From the NCBI RefSeq assembly GCF_000774145.1, contig NZ_KN322987.1, forward strand, positions 1,536,670-1,600,669: DNA of 64,000 bases. The letters run 5' to 3'. Below, piece after piece: positions 35,310 through 43,495 of the stretch. Source of the stretch: Pseudomonas mediterranea CFBP 5447. GTDB lineage: Bacteria; Pseudomonadota; Gammaproteobacteria; Pseudomonadales; Pseudomonadaceae. The notes under the pieces were generated by a model. It was not told where the DNA came from. It saw nothing but the letters and a program-made list of their open reading frames with translations, and searched no databases. Made by a program: the position numbers and the translations under genes. Position 1 is the stretch's first letter, and each line of letters begins with the position of its first letter.

Positions 35310-35651
35310 TCAAATGCGGGGAGGTCGCCATACCCCTGATGGGGTTTGCACAGGATGGGAATCTATGGAGATGGACGCTTCGAGGGGGCTAGATAGGGTC
35401 ACCGGAGGCTTGACGATGGAGACTTGCAGCATGCCGCCGGTCTTGCACTCCTGGCCCGGCTTACAGGGTTTTCCGTGCTCGGTGGGACTTTTCATGTCAT
35501 TGCAGCAGTCTTGGCCCATACCGTCCATCATTGCCATGCCCATGGTTTGCATGGGGCACGGCTCTGTCGGCGCCTGAACATCCGCCATCCCGCTGAGGGG
35601 AAGCGCAAGGCTAATCAGTAAAATCAGGCAAAGCCGTAGATAGCGTGTCAT
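35310..35651 (-). CDS. Small exported Met/Cys-rich metal-resistance protein
   Basis: From ATG 35651 the protein is 113 residues: signal peptide (MTRYLRLCLILLISLALPLS), then a Met/Cys-rich stretch 'PCPMQTMGMAMMDGMGQDCC' with further Cys at 'KPCKPGQEC'. The composition suits periplasmic binding of Cu(I) or Ag(I). It stands directly upstream of the broken CusC-like gene, and genes of this sort often lead cus/sil operons. The IS66-type transposon inserted 30 bases upstream of its start and will have cut it off from its promoter. I know no formal family name. Confidence 0.65.
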   Translation of the reverse strand: MTRYLRLCLILLISLALPLSGMADVQAPTEPCPMQTMGMAMMDGMGQDCCNDMKSPTEHGKPCKPGQECKTGGMLQVSIVKPPVTLSSPLEASISIDSHPVQTPSGVWRPPRI

Positions 35652-35788
35652 GTGCTGAAGTGTAGCCAGAAGAAATGGTGCTAACAATGTAAGCGTCCGG
35701 CCAAGTCACCTATCAAACCCCTGCAATAAGGGCGATGTTCTCCACTTAAAAATACGTGGACACCATTGCCCTTATCATCAGGATTTTC

Positions 35789-36112
35789 ATGCGCCAAAGA
35801 ACCTCTTATCCCAAACCCTTTAAAACCCAGATCGTTCAGGAATGCCTGCAACCGGGCGTTTCGATTGCCAGCGTTGCCCTGCGCCATGGCATCAATGCCA
35901 ATCTGGTTCGAAAGTGGATACCTATCTACCGTGATCATCAGATGCCCGCGTTGCCCGCATTCGCTTCGATGAATCTAGCGCCTGTCATTCAGCCCAATCA
36001 GCCAGTTTCTGTCACCATCGAGGTTCCTTTCGGCCAGCAAAACCTCACAGTGAAGTGGCCATCATCTGATCCTGATGGGTGCGCCCGTTTTATCCGCGAG
36101 CTTGCCCAATGA
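35789..36112 (+). CDS. tnpA: IS66 family accessory protein TnpA
   Basis: From the ATG at 35789 the product is 107 residues with a helix-turn-helix of the IS66 orf1/TnpA type ('PFKTQIVQECLQPGVSIASV', 'ALRHGINANLVRKWI'). It ends in a beta-rich tail 'GCARFIRELAQ'. It is needed with TnpB for transposition of IS66 elements. The stop overlaps the tnpB start as ATGA. Confidence 0.9.
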   Translation: MRQRTSYPKPFKTQIVQECLQPGVSIASVALRHGINANLVRKWIPIYRDHQMPALPAFASMNLAPVIQPNQPVSVTIEVPFGQQNLTVKWPSSDPDGCARFIRELAQ

Positions 36113-36444
36113 TCCGTATCGACGCAATCTGGCTGGCTACTGAACCGATGGACATGAGCGCAGGCACCGAAACCGCCTTGGCCAGAGTCATTACGGTATT
36201 CGGTGCGGCGAAGCCGCACTGCGCTTATCTCTTTGCCAATCGCCGGGCCAACCGCATGAAAGTGCTGGTGCACGACGGGATTGGTGTTTGGCTGGCGGCA
36301 CGCCGGTTGAACCAAGGCAAATTCCACTGGCCAGGCATTCGACAGGGTTACGAACTGGAACTGGATGCCGAACAACTTCAGGCTTTGGTGCTTGGCCTGC
36401 CGTGGCAGCGTGTTGGGGCTGGCGGTGCAATCACGATCCTTTGA
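36109..36444 (+). CDS. tnpB: IS66 family accessory protein TnpB
   Basis: A 111-residue protein with the IS66 Orf2/TnpB signature: 'MDMSAGTETALARV', 'AYLFANRRANRMKVLVHDGI', 'GVWLAARRLNQGKFHWP'. It starts inside the tnpA stop and precedes tnpC by 60 bases. Full length, no disruption. Confidence 0.93.
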   Translation: MIRIDAIWLATEPMDMSAGTETALARVITVFGAAKPHCAYLFANRRANRMKVLVHDGIGVWLAARRLNQGKFHWPGIRQGYELELDAEQLQALVLGLPWQRVGAGGAITIL

Positions 36445-36504
36445 AAGGGTGTAATTAACGCCTGTCTTGTGCCGCAGGCGGTCTGCTTTGGTAAAATCCA
36501 CGGC

Positions 36505-38031
36505 ATGACCTCTATGCCCGACCTCGACCAAATGACCCCCGACCAACTGCGTGCACTCGCTGCGCAGTTGCTGTCCGAGGTCGCCACCATGGGCAGAAAG
36601 AGCCACCGCGATGACACTATCATCGAGCAGTTGACCCACGAAATCGCGATCCTCAAGCGGCACCGGTTTGCCAAGCGCAGCGAGCAGATCAGTCCCGAGC
36701 AAGGTAGCTTGCTCGACGATCTGCTTGACACCGATCTTGAGGCTATCGATGCCGAGCTGATGGCACTGCTTCCGGCTCCTTCTCCAGAAGCGCCGCGCCA
36801 AAAACCAAAGCGCGCGCCATTGCCGCCGCAGTTCCCACGCACCGTCATTTATCACGAGCCAGAAAACACTCAGTGTACTTGCGGCTGCCAGCTTCAGCGC
36901 ATTGGCGAGGACGTCAGCGAGAAGCTCAATTACACGCCAGGCGTCTTCACTGTCGAGCAGCATGTGCGTGGGAAATGGGCCTGCCGTCAGTGCGAAACAC
37001 TGATCCAGGCATCGGTACCGGCGCAGGTGATCGATAAAGGCATCCCAACGGCGGGTCTGCTGGCTCATGTGATGGTGGCGAAGTTCGCTGACCACTTGCC
37101 GCTGTATCGGCAGGAGAAAATCTTCGGGCGCGCCGGTTTAGCGATCCCGCGCTCAACGCTGGCCCAATGGGTCGGACAGACCGGCTTACAACTTCAACCA
37201 CTGGTTGATGCCTTACGGGAGGCTGTCCTGGCGCAGCGAGCTGTCCATGCCGACGAGACGCCGGTGCAGATGCTTGCGCCCGGACAGAAGAAAACTCACC
37301 GTGCTTATGTCTGGGCTTACTGCACCACGCCGTTTTCGGCGCTCAAGGCCGTGGTCTATGACTTTAGCCCGAGCCGTGCCGGTGAGAATGCACGTAACTT
37401 TCTCGGCTCTTGGAACGGCAAGCTGGTCTGCGACGATTTCGCTGGATACAAGGCTGGCTTTGAGAAAGGCATGATCGAAATCGGCTGCATGGCCCATGCC
37501 CGCCGCAAGTTTTTCGACTTGCACGTGGCAAATAAAAGTCAGTTGGCAGAGCAGGCGCTGTACTCGATTGGTGGTTTGTACGAAGTTGAACGCCAAGCGC
37601 GGGATATGAGTGATGAGGATCGCTGGCGAATACGGCAAGAAAAAGCAGCACCGTTGGCGAAATCTTTGCACGACTGGAAGTTGGCACAGCACGACCTTGT
37701 GCCCAGCGGGTCAGCGACGTCCAGGGCTTTGGACTACAGCCTTAAACGCTGGGTAGCGCTGACGCGCTACCTGGACGATGGGGCTGTGCCCATAGACAAC
37801 AATGCGGTCGAAAATCAGATCAGACCATGGGCACTTGGACGTTCCAACTGGTTGTTTGCCGGGTCGCTTCGCAGTGGGAAACGCGCGGCGGCGATCATGA
37901 GTTTGATCCAGTCGGCGCGCATGAATGGGCACGATCCGTATGCCTTTCTCAAAGATGTGCTGACGCGACTGCCGACGCAACGTGCTAGTGACATCGACCA
38001 GTTGCTGCCGCATCAGTGGGTATCTGTCTGA
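36505..38031 (+). CDS. tnpC: IS66 family transposase TnpC
   Basis: A 508-residue DDE transposase from the ATG at 36505. It has the leucine-rich N-terminal helix, a zinc-finger-like 'TQCTCGCQLQRIGEDVSEKL', the first catalytic Asp in 'AVHADETPVQML', the second in 'LVCDDFAGYKAGF', and the Glu near 'PIDNNAVENQIRPWALGRSN'. All three acidic residues are present, so the element may still be active. The family core matches IS66 throughout. Relics of an IS21-type end follow 20-150 bases downstream. Confidence 0.93.
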   Translation: MTSMPDLDQMTPDQLRALAAQLLSEVATMGRKSHRDDTIIEQLTHEIAILKRHRFAKRSEQISPEQGSLLDDLLDTDLEAIDAELMALLPAPSPEAPRQKPKRAPLPPQFPRTVIYHEPENTQCTCGCQLQRIGEDVSEKLNYTPGVFTVEQHVRGKWACRQCETLIQASVPAQVIDKGIPTAGLLAHVMVAKFADHLPLYRQEKIFGRAGLAIPRSTLAQWVGQTGLQLQPLVDALREAVLAQRAVHADETPVQMLAPGQKKTHRAYVWAYCTTPFSALKAVVYDFSPSRAGENARNFLGSWNGKLVCDDFAGYKAGFEKGMIEIGCMAHARRKFFDLHVANKSQLAEQALYSIGGLYEVERQARDMSDEDRWRIRQEKAAPLAKSLHDWKLAQHDLVPSGSATSRALDYSLKRWVALTRYLDDGAVPIDNNAVENQIRPWALGRSNWLFAGSLRSGKRAAAIMSLIQSARMNGHDPYAFLKDVLTRLPTQRASDIDQLLPHQWVSV

Positions 38032-38049
38032 GTCGTGCAAGGTGACTTC

Positions 38050-38180
38050 TGCGTATTCGCATGGACTTGACCACCCATCTGCATTCGACTTGACCGGTTG
38101 TCCGCATCGGATTTGACCAGAGCAAGGGCCGCGCCATGACCGTCAGAAATCGGCTGTAGCAGACACTTGAATTTACGAGT
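38050..38180 (-). repeat. Relic of an IS21-type end
   Basis: Three TTGACC boxes, about 22-24 bases apart (38067, 38089, 38113), are each joined to GCAT- or GCGGA-type spacers. Read on the minus strand they give GGTCAAATCC, GGTCAAGTCG and GGTCAAGTCC. Repeated boxes like this mark the ends of IS21-family elements. No IS21 gene remains. It sits between tnpC and the fluoride riboswitch and may record how the cargo was captured. Confidence 0.5.
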
Positions 38181-38287
38181 GAGGTGCGATTCAATGCGCC
38201 TGTTGCTCATGGCGATCTTTTGGGAAAGCTATTCGTTCTTCTACTTGATAACCAAGTTTACATCTTCGGGAGAGATCGCTATATTCG

Positions 38288-38380
38288 GGCGCTGGAGATG
38301 GCATTCCTCCACTTACCAACCGCTGCGCCCGTAGCAGCTGATGATGCCTACAGACACCTGATCAAGACAGGGCTGTAGGC
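38288..38380 (+). ncRNA. Fluoride riboswitch (crcB motif)
   Basis: The segment GGAGATGGCATTCCTCC (38294-38310) is followed by AACCGCTGCGCCCGTAGCAG and then CTGATGATGCCTACAG. It has the conserved order of the fluoride aptamer: a P1 hairpin with GATGG, the AACCGC strand, a variable hairpin, and the GCTGATG...GCCTAC 3' part that makes the GGCAT/ATGCC pseudoknot. It is nearly the same as the P. syringae fluoride RNA as I remember it. The GCCTACAG at 38346-38353 can pair instead with CTGTAGGC at 38373-38380, a plausible expression switch. It precedes a CLC-F gene by 58 bases. Confidence 0.88.
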
Positions 38381-38437
38381 GTTCGCGCGAAAAATCCCTT
38401 TTTGGTCAGGCTCACCTTCCTTTGTGTGGCCGACCCC

Positions 38438-39766
38438 ATGTTAAAACTCAGAAAACCTGAACAACTCGTCCTGCTTCCCTACATCGGGAAATGGCTGGTA
38501 CTTGCCAGCGCCGTGGCACTTTTGGCGGGATCGGCATCCGCGCTATTTCTGTTCTCCCTCGATCACGCCACTCAATGGCGCGAGAACCACCGCTGGGCCA
38601 TCTGGCTGCTGCCGCTGGCAGGCTTTGCTGTAGGGCTGGTTTACCACCTGATTGGCAAGCCGGTAGACGCGGGCAACAACCTGCTGATCGACGAGATTCA
38701 CGACCCGAAGCAAACCGTGCCGCTGCGCATGGTGCCTCTGGTGCTTGCGGGTACACTGATCTCGCATCTGTTTGGCGCATCGGTCGGACGCGAAGGCACC
38801 GCCGTGCAAATGGGCGGCGCGCTGGCCGATCAGATAACCCACCTGTTCCGCCTGCGCCGCGAAGATCGCCGAATCATGCTCATGGCAGGCATCAGCGCAG
38901 GCTTCGCTTCGGTCTTCGGCACCCCGCTGGCCGGAGCATTGTTCGGCCTTGAAGTGCTCGCCATTGGCCGCATGCGCTACGACGCGCTTTTCCCGTGCAT
39001 GGTTGCCGCCATCGTCGCCGATCAAGTCGGGCTGCTTTGGGGCGTTGTGCACACTCACTACGTCATCGGCGAGATCGCGCCCGTACAGTTCTGGACGGTG
39101 ATGGCAGTGGTAGTCGCAGGCATCGTGTTCGGGCTCGCGGGGCTGCTATTCGCCACCGCCACCCATACCCTTGGGGCGTGGATAAGAAAGCTGATTCCCT
39201 ATTCGCCTTTGCGCCCTGTGCTCGGCGGGATCGTGGTGGCCACGGCGGTGTGGGCACTGGATGCCTATCAGTACATCGGCCTAGGCATTCCGAGCATCGT
39301 CCAGTCCTTTGCAGCCCCCGTTGCGCCATGGGACTGGTTCGGCAAACTCGCGTTTACCGTCGCATCACTCGGCACAGGCTTCAAAGGTGGCGAGGTCACG
39401 CCGCTGTTCTACATCGGCGCGACGCTGGGTAACGCGCTTGCGCCGCTGCTGCACCTGCCATTCTCGATGCTCGCCGGCATAGGCTTCGTTGCAGTCTTCG
39501 CCGGCGCCGCCAACACACCACTGGCGACCATCGTCATGGCCATGGAGTTGTTCGGCCCCGAGATAGCCCCACTTGCGGCGATTGCCTGCATCGCCAGTTA
39601 TCTGGTGTCCGGCCATACCGGGATCTATCACGCCCAGCGCGTGGGCCATAGCAAACACCGCCATACCCTACCGACTGATATCCGTCTTTCGGACATCAAT
39701 AGATTTCACGCTCAGCGCAACGCCGCAAGCGCACCCAAAAAAGTCGAAGAGGATGAGCAGAAATGA
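38438..39766 (+). CDS. CLC-F type fluoride/proton antiporter
   Basis: A 442-residue CLC-family membrane protein with about ten hydrophobic segments. The helix-D selectivity motif reads Gly79-Asn80 ('DAGNNLLIDEI') in place of the Gly-Ser of chloride CLCs. The gating-Glu motif is 'VGREGTAVQMGGA' (Glu119) with Thr where chloride types have Pro. Both are marks of the fluoride-specific CLC-F clade. It exports F- in exchange for protons and protects enolase and pyrophosphatase. The fluoride riboswitch upstream confirms the role. The stop overlaps the DUF190-like gene by four bases. Confidence 0.9.
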   Translation: MLKLRKPEQLVLLPYIGKWLVLASAVALLAGSASALFLFSLDHATQWRENHRWAIWLLPLAGFAVGLVYHLIGKPVDAGNNLLIDEIHDPKQTVPLRMVPLVLAGTLISHLFGASVGREGTAVQMGGALADQITHLFRLRREDRRIMLMAGISAGFASVFGTPLAGALFGLEVLAIGRMRYDALFPCMVAAIVADQVGLLWGVVHTHYVIGEIAPVQFWTVMAVVVAGIVFGLAGLLFATATHTLGAWIRKLIPYSPLRPVLGGIVVATAVWALDAYQYIGLGIPSIVQSFAAPVAPWDWFGKLAFTVASLGTGFKGGEVTPLFYIGATLGNALAPLLHLPFSMLAGIGFVAVFAGAANTPLATIVMAMELFGPEIAPLAAIACIASYLVSGHTGIYHAQRVGHSKHRHTLPTDIRLSDINRFHAQRNAASAPKKVEEDEQK

Positions 39767-40188
39767 GTGAGTCAGACCCCAATCACCTGGCCATCTTACA
39801 GCTGTATTTCCCAAGTGCGAGCCGTGCCCGTGTGACCCGATTCTGGCACCGACTCAGTCCTCCTGCACTCGCCCAACACCTGTTGAGAGTGGCCACTGCG
39901 GCGAAGATCGAACAGGTGATGCTACGCACCGTAACAGCGGCCTATTTGCCCGGCCAGCGCCTTACCCACCACCACCCCGAGCTGGGGGGGATGCGACATC
40001 CCCAGTGCCTGGAACTGCTGGACACCGAGAGTCGCCTACGGGCGTTCCTGAGCGATCACGCCGAAGAACTGCGCAAAGTCCGCGCAGTGTTAATGCTGTG
40101 CGAATTACCGATTACGCAGGCCACCGTCGATAGCGTTAGTGGCCTGAAGGCGGAATGCACTAACACCTATTGCGCCTCCTCCGACTGA
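39763..40188 (+). CDS. DUF190-like protein coupled to the fluoride exporter
   Basis: A 141-residue soluble protein overlapping the exporter gene as ATGA. The C-terminal 'PQCLELLDTESRLRAFLSDH' matches the DUF190 pattern (hydrophobic-Asp-Ser/Thr-Glu then flp). The middle 'AKIEQVMLRTVTAAYLPGQR' fits the Gly-x-x-x-ATV-x-RG region, but it lacks the typical Gly residues, so it is a divergent member. DUF190 proteins have a PII-like fold and are often found next to fluoride channels. A regulatory role on the exporter is inferred from this link. Confidence 0.6.
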   Translation: MSESDPNHLAILQLYFPSASRARVTRFWHRLSPPALAQHLLRVATAAKIEQVMLRTVTAAYLPGQRLTHHHPELGGMRHPQCLELLDTESRLRAFLSDHAEELRKVRAVLMLCELPITQATVDSVSGLKAECTNTYCASSD

Positions 40189-40200
40189 AGGCTTAGCACC

Positions 40201-40500
40201 ATGTATCGAATCTACAACGCTCGTCCGAAGGCAGCCCCCAGGAACTGGTTTGAGGCTAACAGGCAACTGTTGATCCATTTGCTGTGTTGGTCGCTGCTGG
40301 TCGCCGCAATCTCTGCCAGTCAGTGGGTCTCAAGTGATGGCTGGTACAGCATTACCGAAGTGGAAGGCGCACTTGTGGCATCACGGGAATTGAATGATGC
40401 GGCTTGTAACGCCAAGGTTCCTGCCACTGCCACTGCCACTGCCACCGCCATCGCCATCGCCTGCATGCCCGGATACCGACTGCGAGCTGAGCGGCGCTGA
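40201..40500 (+). CDS. Hypothetical small membrane protein with hexanucleotide repeat
   Basis: A 99-residue frame starting 12 bases after the DUF190-like gene. It has one membrane helix (about 24-42, 'LLIHLLCWSLLVAAI') and a periplasmic part ending in an Ala-Thr / Ala-Ile run coded by tandem GCCACT/GCCATC-type hexamers (40422-40461). The repeat could change length by slippage in whole codons. I recognise no family. It may be a partner in the fluoride module or a decaying gene. Confidence 0.45.
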   Translation: MYRIYNARPKAAPRNWFEANRQLLIHLLCWSLLVAAISASQWVSSDGWYSITEVEGALVASRELNDAACNAKVPATATATATAIAIACMPGYRLRAERR

Positions 40501-40621
40501 TGATTGGGCTCACAGCAGCTACCCGCTCAACAAAAGGAATGGTTAATTTGAATTGCTCAACGATTCGTCCAACACCTCGGACATCAGTCCGCCAAGGCAC
40601 TTCGTGCGGGAGTGTCGAATT

Positions 40622-40963
40622 ATGAAAATGCTGATAGGCGCTGTCTTGCTGGGTCTACTGATGGGACGGTTTTTCACAGACTCCTTGCCTGACTTCGCAG
40701 TGCTGTTTGTCGCGAGCATCATGGTCGCCGCCACGATTTTTCATCACGTCGCTCACGTTAATGCCAAGTATCGTGCCCTGGCCGCTTATTGTCTGAGCAT
40801 CACGACGGCATCCACTCAGATGTCAGAGCTGATTGAGTTCTGGCACGAAGGGCATATCTGGCAATTGGCAGGGGAAATTCCCGAACTCATCGTCGGTGCA
40901 TTTCTGGTACCCGCTATCGCCATCGCAGCGGTTTATCTGATCATGCTGGTTCGAGCGGAGTGA
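40622..40963 (+). CDS. Small membrane protein, possibly a divergent CrcB/Fluc subunit
   Basis: From ATG 40622 (GGGAG upstream) a 113-residue protein with three or four membrane helices. The segment 'AAYCLSITTASTQMSELIEF' can be laid over the CrcB core Gly-Phe-x-Gly-Gly-Phe-Thr-Thr-Phe-Ser-Thr-x-x-x-Glu, sharing Thr-Thr-x-Ser-Thr and the Glu, but without the Gly residues and Phe box. The length and helix count suit Fluc/CrcB (about 125 residues). In this fluoride operon a Fluc-like role is attractive, but the match is weak and may be chance. Confidence 0.5.
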   Translation: MKMLIGAVLLGLLMGRFFTDSLPDFAVLFVASIMVAATIFHHVAHVNAKYRALAAYCLSITTASTQMSELIEFWHEGHIWQLAGEIPELIVGAFLVPAIAIAAVYLIMLVRAE

Positions 40964-40975
40964 CGATTCTGGACA

Positions 40976-41767
40976 TCAGTGTTCTCGCCGATGCGACATG
41001 TCGACAAACACAGCTTCATTGGTCAAGGACTGCCATCGAACGAATGCTACCCCCATCAATAACCAGAATGATCCAACCAGAGATCCACAGATCACATCAC
41101 TAAGGTAATGCAGGCTGAGAAATAGCCTGCTCAAGCATATGGCGGTGATAACCATGGCTGACCAGAACCCGACCTCGACTCTGAGGCTTCGGGTTGGAAG
41201 TTCTCGGGCAATGATGAAGCCGATGAAGCCGAAGACGACGGTAGCGGCAGTCGCATGACCGCTCGGAAACGATGGGTTCGCCTCGGTGATACCCTGAAGA
41301 AAATCAGGCCTGGCTCGGTCGATACCATACTTGACCGTCCAGGTCGTCACCTCAGCCCCCAGGAACGAACTCCACAGTGGTATCAGCATTGCCAAGCGGC
41401 CCATTGACCACAGCAGCGCTGACACGATCACCGCTATCACGCCCATCGAGAGAATAGTGCCCAGGGAGGTGACCTGTACAAAGAGCTGGAGCAGCCAAGG
41501 AGTACGAAATGGCTCGAACAACGCGTTGACCTGAGCGTCGATGTAGGCCATGCCACTCCACTTCAGCACTAAACAGGCCTGCACGAGGATGAGGCACCCC
41601 GTGATGACGGCAGCTGCCAGCAGGTGTCTGAACTCAAACCTCACATCCGCCCCTGTAGACCTCGACTTGAGCGTTTTCAACAACACTGACCGCACGAGAA
41701 ACCGCCCGAAAATAATCATCAGAACCACGCCAACCAGAAAACACAGTGCATTCGCGTTGGTGCCCAT
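40976..41767 (-). CDS. PAP2 family membrane phosphatase
   Basis: From ATG 41767, 263 residues with six or so membrane helices and the three PAP2 motifs: 'KYGIDRARPD', 'PSFPSGHATAA' and 'SRLFLSLHYLSDV'. All catalytic residues (Lys, Arg, Ser-Gly-His, Arg, His) are present. It would hydrolyse lipid phosphates such as undecaprenyl pyrophosphate or phosphatidate at the periplasmic face. It converges on the fluoride genes, and its role in the transposon is unclear. Confidence 0.88.
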   Translation of the reverse strand: MGTNANALCFLVGVVLMIIFGRFLVRSVLLKTLKSRSTGADVRFEFRHLLAAAVITGCLILVQACLVLKWSGMAYIDAQVNALFEPFRTPWLLQLFVQVTSLGTILSMGVIAVIVSALLWSMGRLAMLIPLWSSFLGAEVTTWTVKYGIDRARPDFLQGITEANPSFPSGHATAATVVFGFIGFIIARELPTRSLRVEVGFWSAMVITAICLSRLFLSLHYLSDVICGSLVGSFWLLMGVAFVRWQSLTNEAVFVDMSHRREH

Positions 41768-41845
41768 TCGTCCTCCCAATGAGATACGTGCCACTCAAAG
41801 GTCGACTGTGTATGAGCTAATGTAAAGAGCCTGTGAAATCCGCCT

Positions 41846-42436
41846 TCCTGTTCCATCAGCCGTCTGTTGACGCAAGAGGCGGCACGTCTGCTCCAGCACA
41901 TGGGCGCCGAGACGGTGATATTCGATCCGTCAGGTCTTCCTTTGCCGGATGACGCGCCAGTCGAAAACCCGAAAATACAAGAGTTGCGTGATCTGGTGCT
42001 TTGGTCAGACGGACAGGTGTGGTGTTCCCCGGAGCGTCATGGCGCTATGTCCGGAGTATTCAAAGCGCAGAGCGACTGGGTTCCTTTGACCATGGGTGCC
42101 GTGTGGCCCACTCAAGGTAAAACACTCGCGGTGATGCAGGTGTGCGGCGGATCTCAGTCATTCAACGCTGTGAACCAGATGCGTGTTCTCGGTCGGTGGA
42201 TGCGCATGCTGACCATCCCGAATCAGTCGTCCGTGCCGAAGGCGTATCTGGAGTTCGACGACGCTGACCGAATGAAGCTTTCGCCGTACTACGACCGTGT
42301 AGTCGATGTGATGGAGGAACTGGTGAAGTTCACGCTGCTGGTTCGTGGCCGTGAAGACTATCTGGTTGATCGATATTCGGAGCGAAAAGAAAGCGCGGAA
42401 GCTCTATCGGCTAGGATGAATCAACGAACTATCTAG
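41846..42436 (+). pseudogene. arsH: 5'-truncated arsH
   Basis: The frame from about 41852 reads SISRLLTQEAARLLQHMGAE and on through 'FDPSGLPLPDDAPVENPKIQ', 'VWCSPERHGAMSGVFKAQSD' and 'GGSQSFNAVNQMRVLGRWMR', the flavodoxin-like core of ArsH (NADPH:FMN-dependent organoarsenical oxidase). The first 40 or so residues are missing and no ATG is in place; a TTG at 41867 might give a shortened product. The C-terminus is intact. It ends 58 bases before the right tip of the transposon, so the original ars operon was cut here. Confidence 0.8.
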
Positions 42437-42553
42437 GAAACGCTCGGATAGGAGGTTCAGTCAGCCATTACACGGTCTCAATTACAATGTGTGATGGCTG
42501 GACGCTTACCTAACAATCACGTTCCAGGCTTCTTGGTTAGCCGCCAGAAACCT

Positions 42554-43492
42554 CTATTGCGCGCTCATTTCCATTTCAGGACTTAGCGTGCCTAACCATG
42601 CGACAAGACAGATGATGAGGATTGCCATCAGGAATTCGAATTTCATGCTGCGGCGCAAGGCATTGACCGCTACAGAGTATTGACCATTGCGAACTGAGCG
42701 CTCGAATAGCGGGCTTAAGTGAAAGCGGTTCAGCGTGGCTAAAACGATCATTCCAGCAAAGAGCAGTATCTTCAAAAACAGCAACTGACCATAGGTACTC
42801 AGCATGACCTCATCAAGGTTGGGACCGACGATGAAAAGGTAATTTACTACTCCCGTTACGCTTATGATCGCAACGATCACACCGCCGGCCGACTCAAAGC
42901 CAGTCAGCACGCGGGCTAGAATTCGTGCTTCCTCTTCACCCTTCAGTGATTTCAACCGCAGCAGTAGGGCGAAGGCCGCTAGAGCACCCAGCCAGCCACC
43001 TGCCGCTAATAAATGGAAAATATCGCTGAGAAAATGCCAGTAGCGGCGGCTGCCTTCGTCCATGGCACCATGCCCTGTCCAGGCTAGCGTGGCCAACGCG
43101 ATTGCTCCACAGACGGTGACGATCCAGAGACTGGGTGTCGGAAATCGTTTATTCAACGCGACGCCCAGAATTGCCCCCAGCAAGGCGGCTATCCGAACCA
43201 TCCAGGTCAACCCAACATCGGTGCCCATGATGACCATTTCAAAAATGTGGTGATGTAGCTCCATAAGCTCCGATACACCGCTCATTGCTTTTGCAAGCAA
43301 CAACATCGCAGCAAGGGACAGAGCTACACCTGCAATAGAAGTACCGTAAAGAAGCGACTCAAAGTTCAAGACCGTGCCCGATACCCTTTCCTTTCCCCTG
43401 AGACTGTACAAGCCAAATATGGCCAGTCCAAATAACAACATCAGGTCAAAATAGAGAGCAAAGCGAACCACGATATTTAATGAGTCGCTCAT
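42554..43492 (-). CDS. copD: Copper resistance membrane protein CopD
   Basis: A 312-residue protein with about eight membrane helices and the CopD pattern of paired His in helices ('ELHHHIFEMVIMGTDVGLTW', 'LAWTGHGAMDEG', 'HFLSDIFHLLAAGGWLGALA'). It is thought to move copper across the inner membrane together with periplasmic CopC. It lies three bases after copC on the same strand. The IS66-type transposon ends about 37 bases downstream of its stop, so the gene itself is intact. Confidence 0.92.
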   Translation of the reverse strand: MSDSLNIVVRFALYFDLMLLFGLAIFGLYSLRGKERVSGTVLNFESLLYGTSIAGVALSLAAMLLLAKAMSGVSELMELHHHIFEMVIMGTDVGLTWMVRIAALLGAILGVALNKRFPTPSLWIVTVCGAIALATLAWTGHGAMDEGSRRYWHFLSDIFHLLAAGGWLGALAAFALLLRLKSLKGEEEARILARVLTGFESAGGVIVAIISVTGVVNYLFIVGPNLDEVMLSTYGQLLFLKILLFAGMIVLATLNRFHLSPLFERSVRNGQYSVAVNALRRSMKFEFLMAILIICLVAWLGTLSPEMEMSAQ

Positions 43493-43495
43493 GGA

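Larger units (their letters stand above)
35689..42509. mobile_element. IS66-family transposon carrying fluoride-resistance cargo
   Basis: The ends are GTAAGCGTCCGGCCA (35689-35703) and its inverse with one mismatch (42495-42509). They are flanked by the direct repeat CTAACAAT at 35681-35688 and 42510-42517, the 8-base duplication expected of IS66. GTAAGCG is the classic IS66 tip. Inside are tnpA, tnpB and tnpC at the left, then a fluoride riboswitch, CLC-F gene, DUF190-like gene, two small membrane or unknown genes, a PAP2 gene and a 5'-truncated arsH. Total length is 6821 bases, far above a plain IS66 (about 2.5-3 kb). It separates copD from the older cus-like genes. Confidence 0.88.

Noticed and set aside
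38184..38378. 64-residue plus-strand reading frame before the CLC-F gene
   Set aside because: It runs straight through the fluoride riboswitch aptamer and has no ribosome site; the RNA explains the conservation.
40422..40461. Possible CRISPR-like array
   Set aside because: Short hexamer tandem repeat with no spacers; no CRISPR array was seen anywhere in the window.
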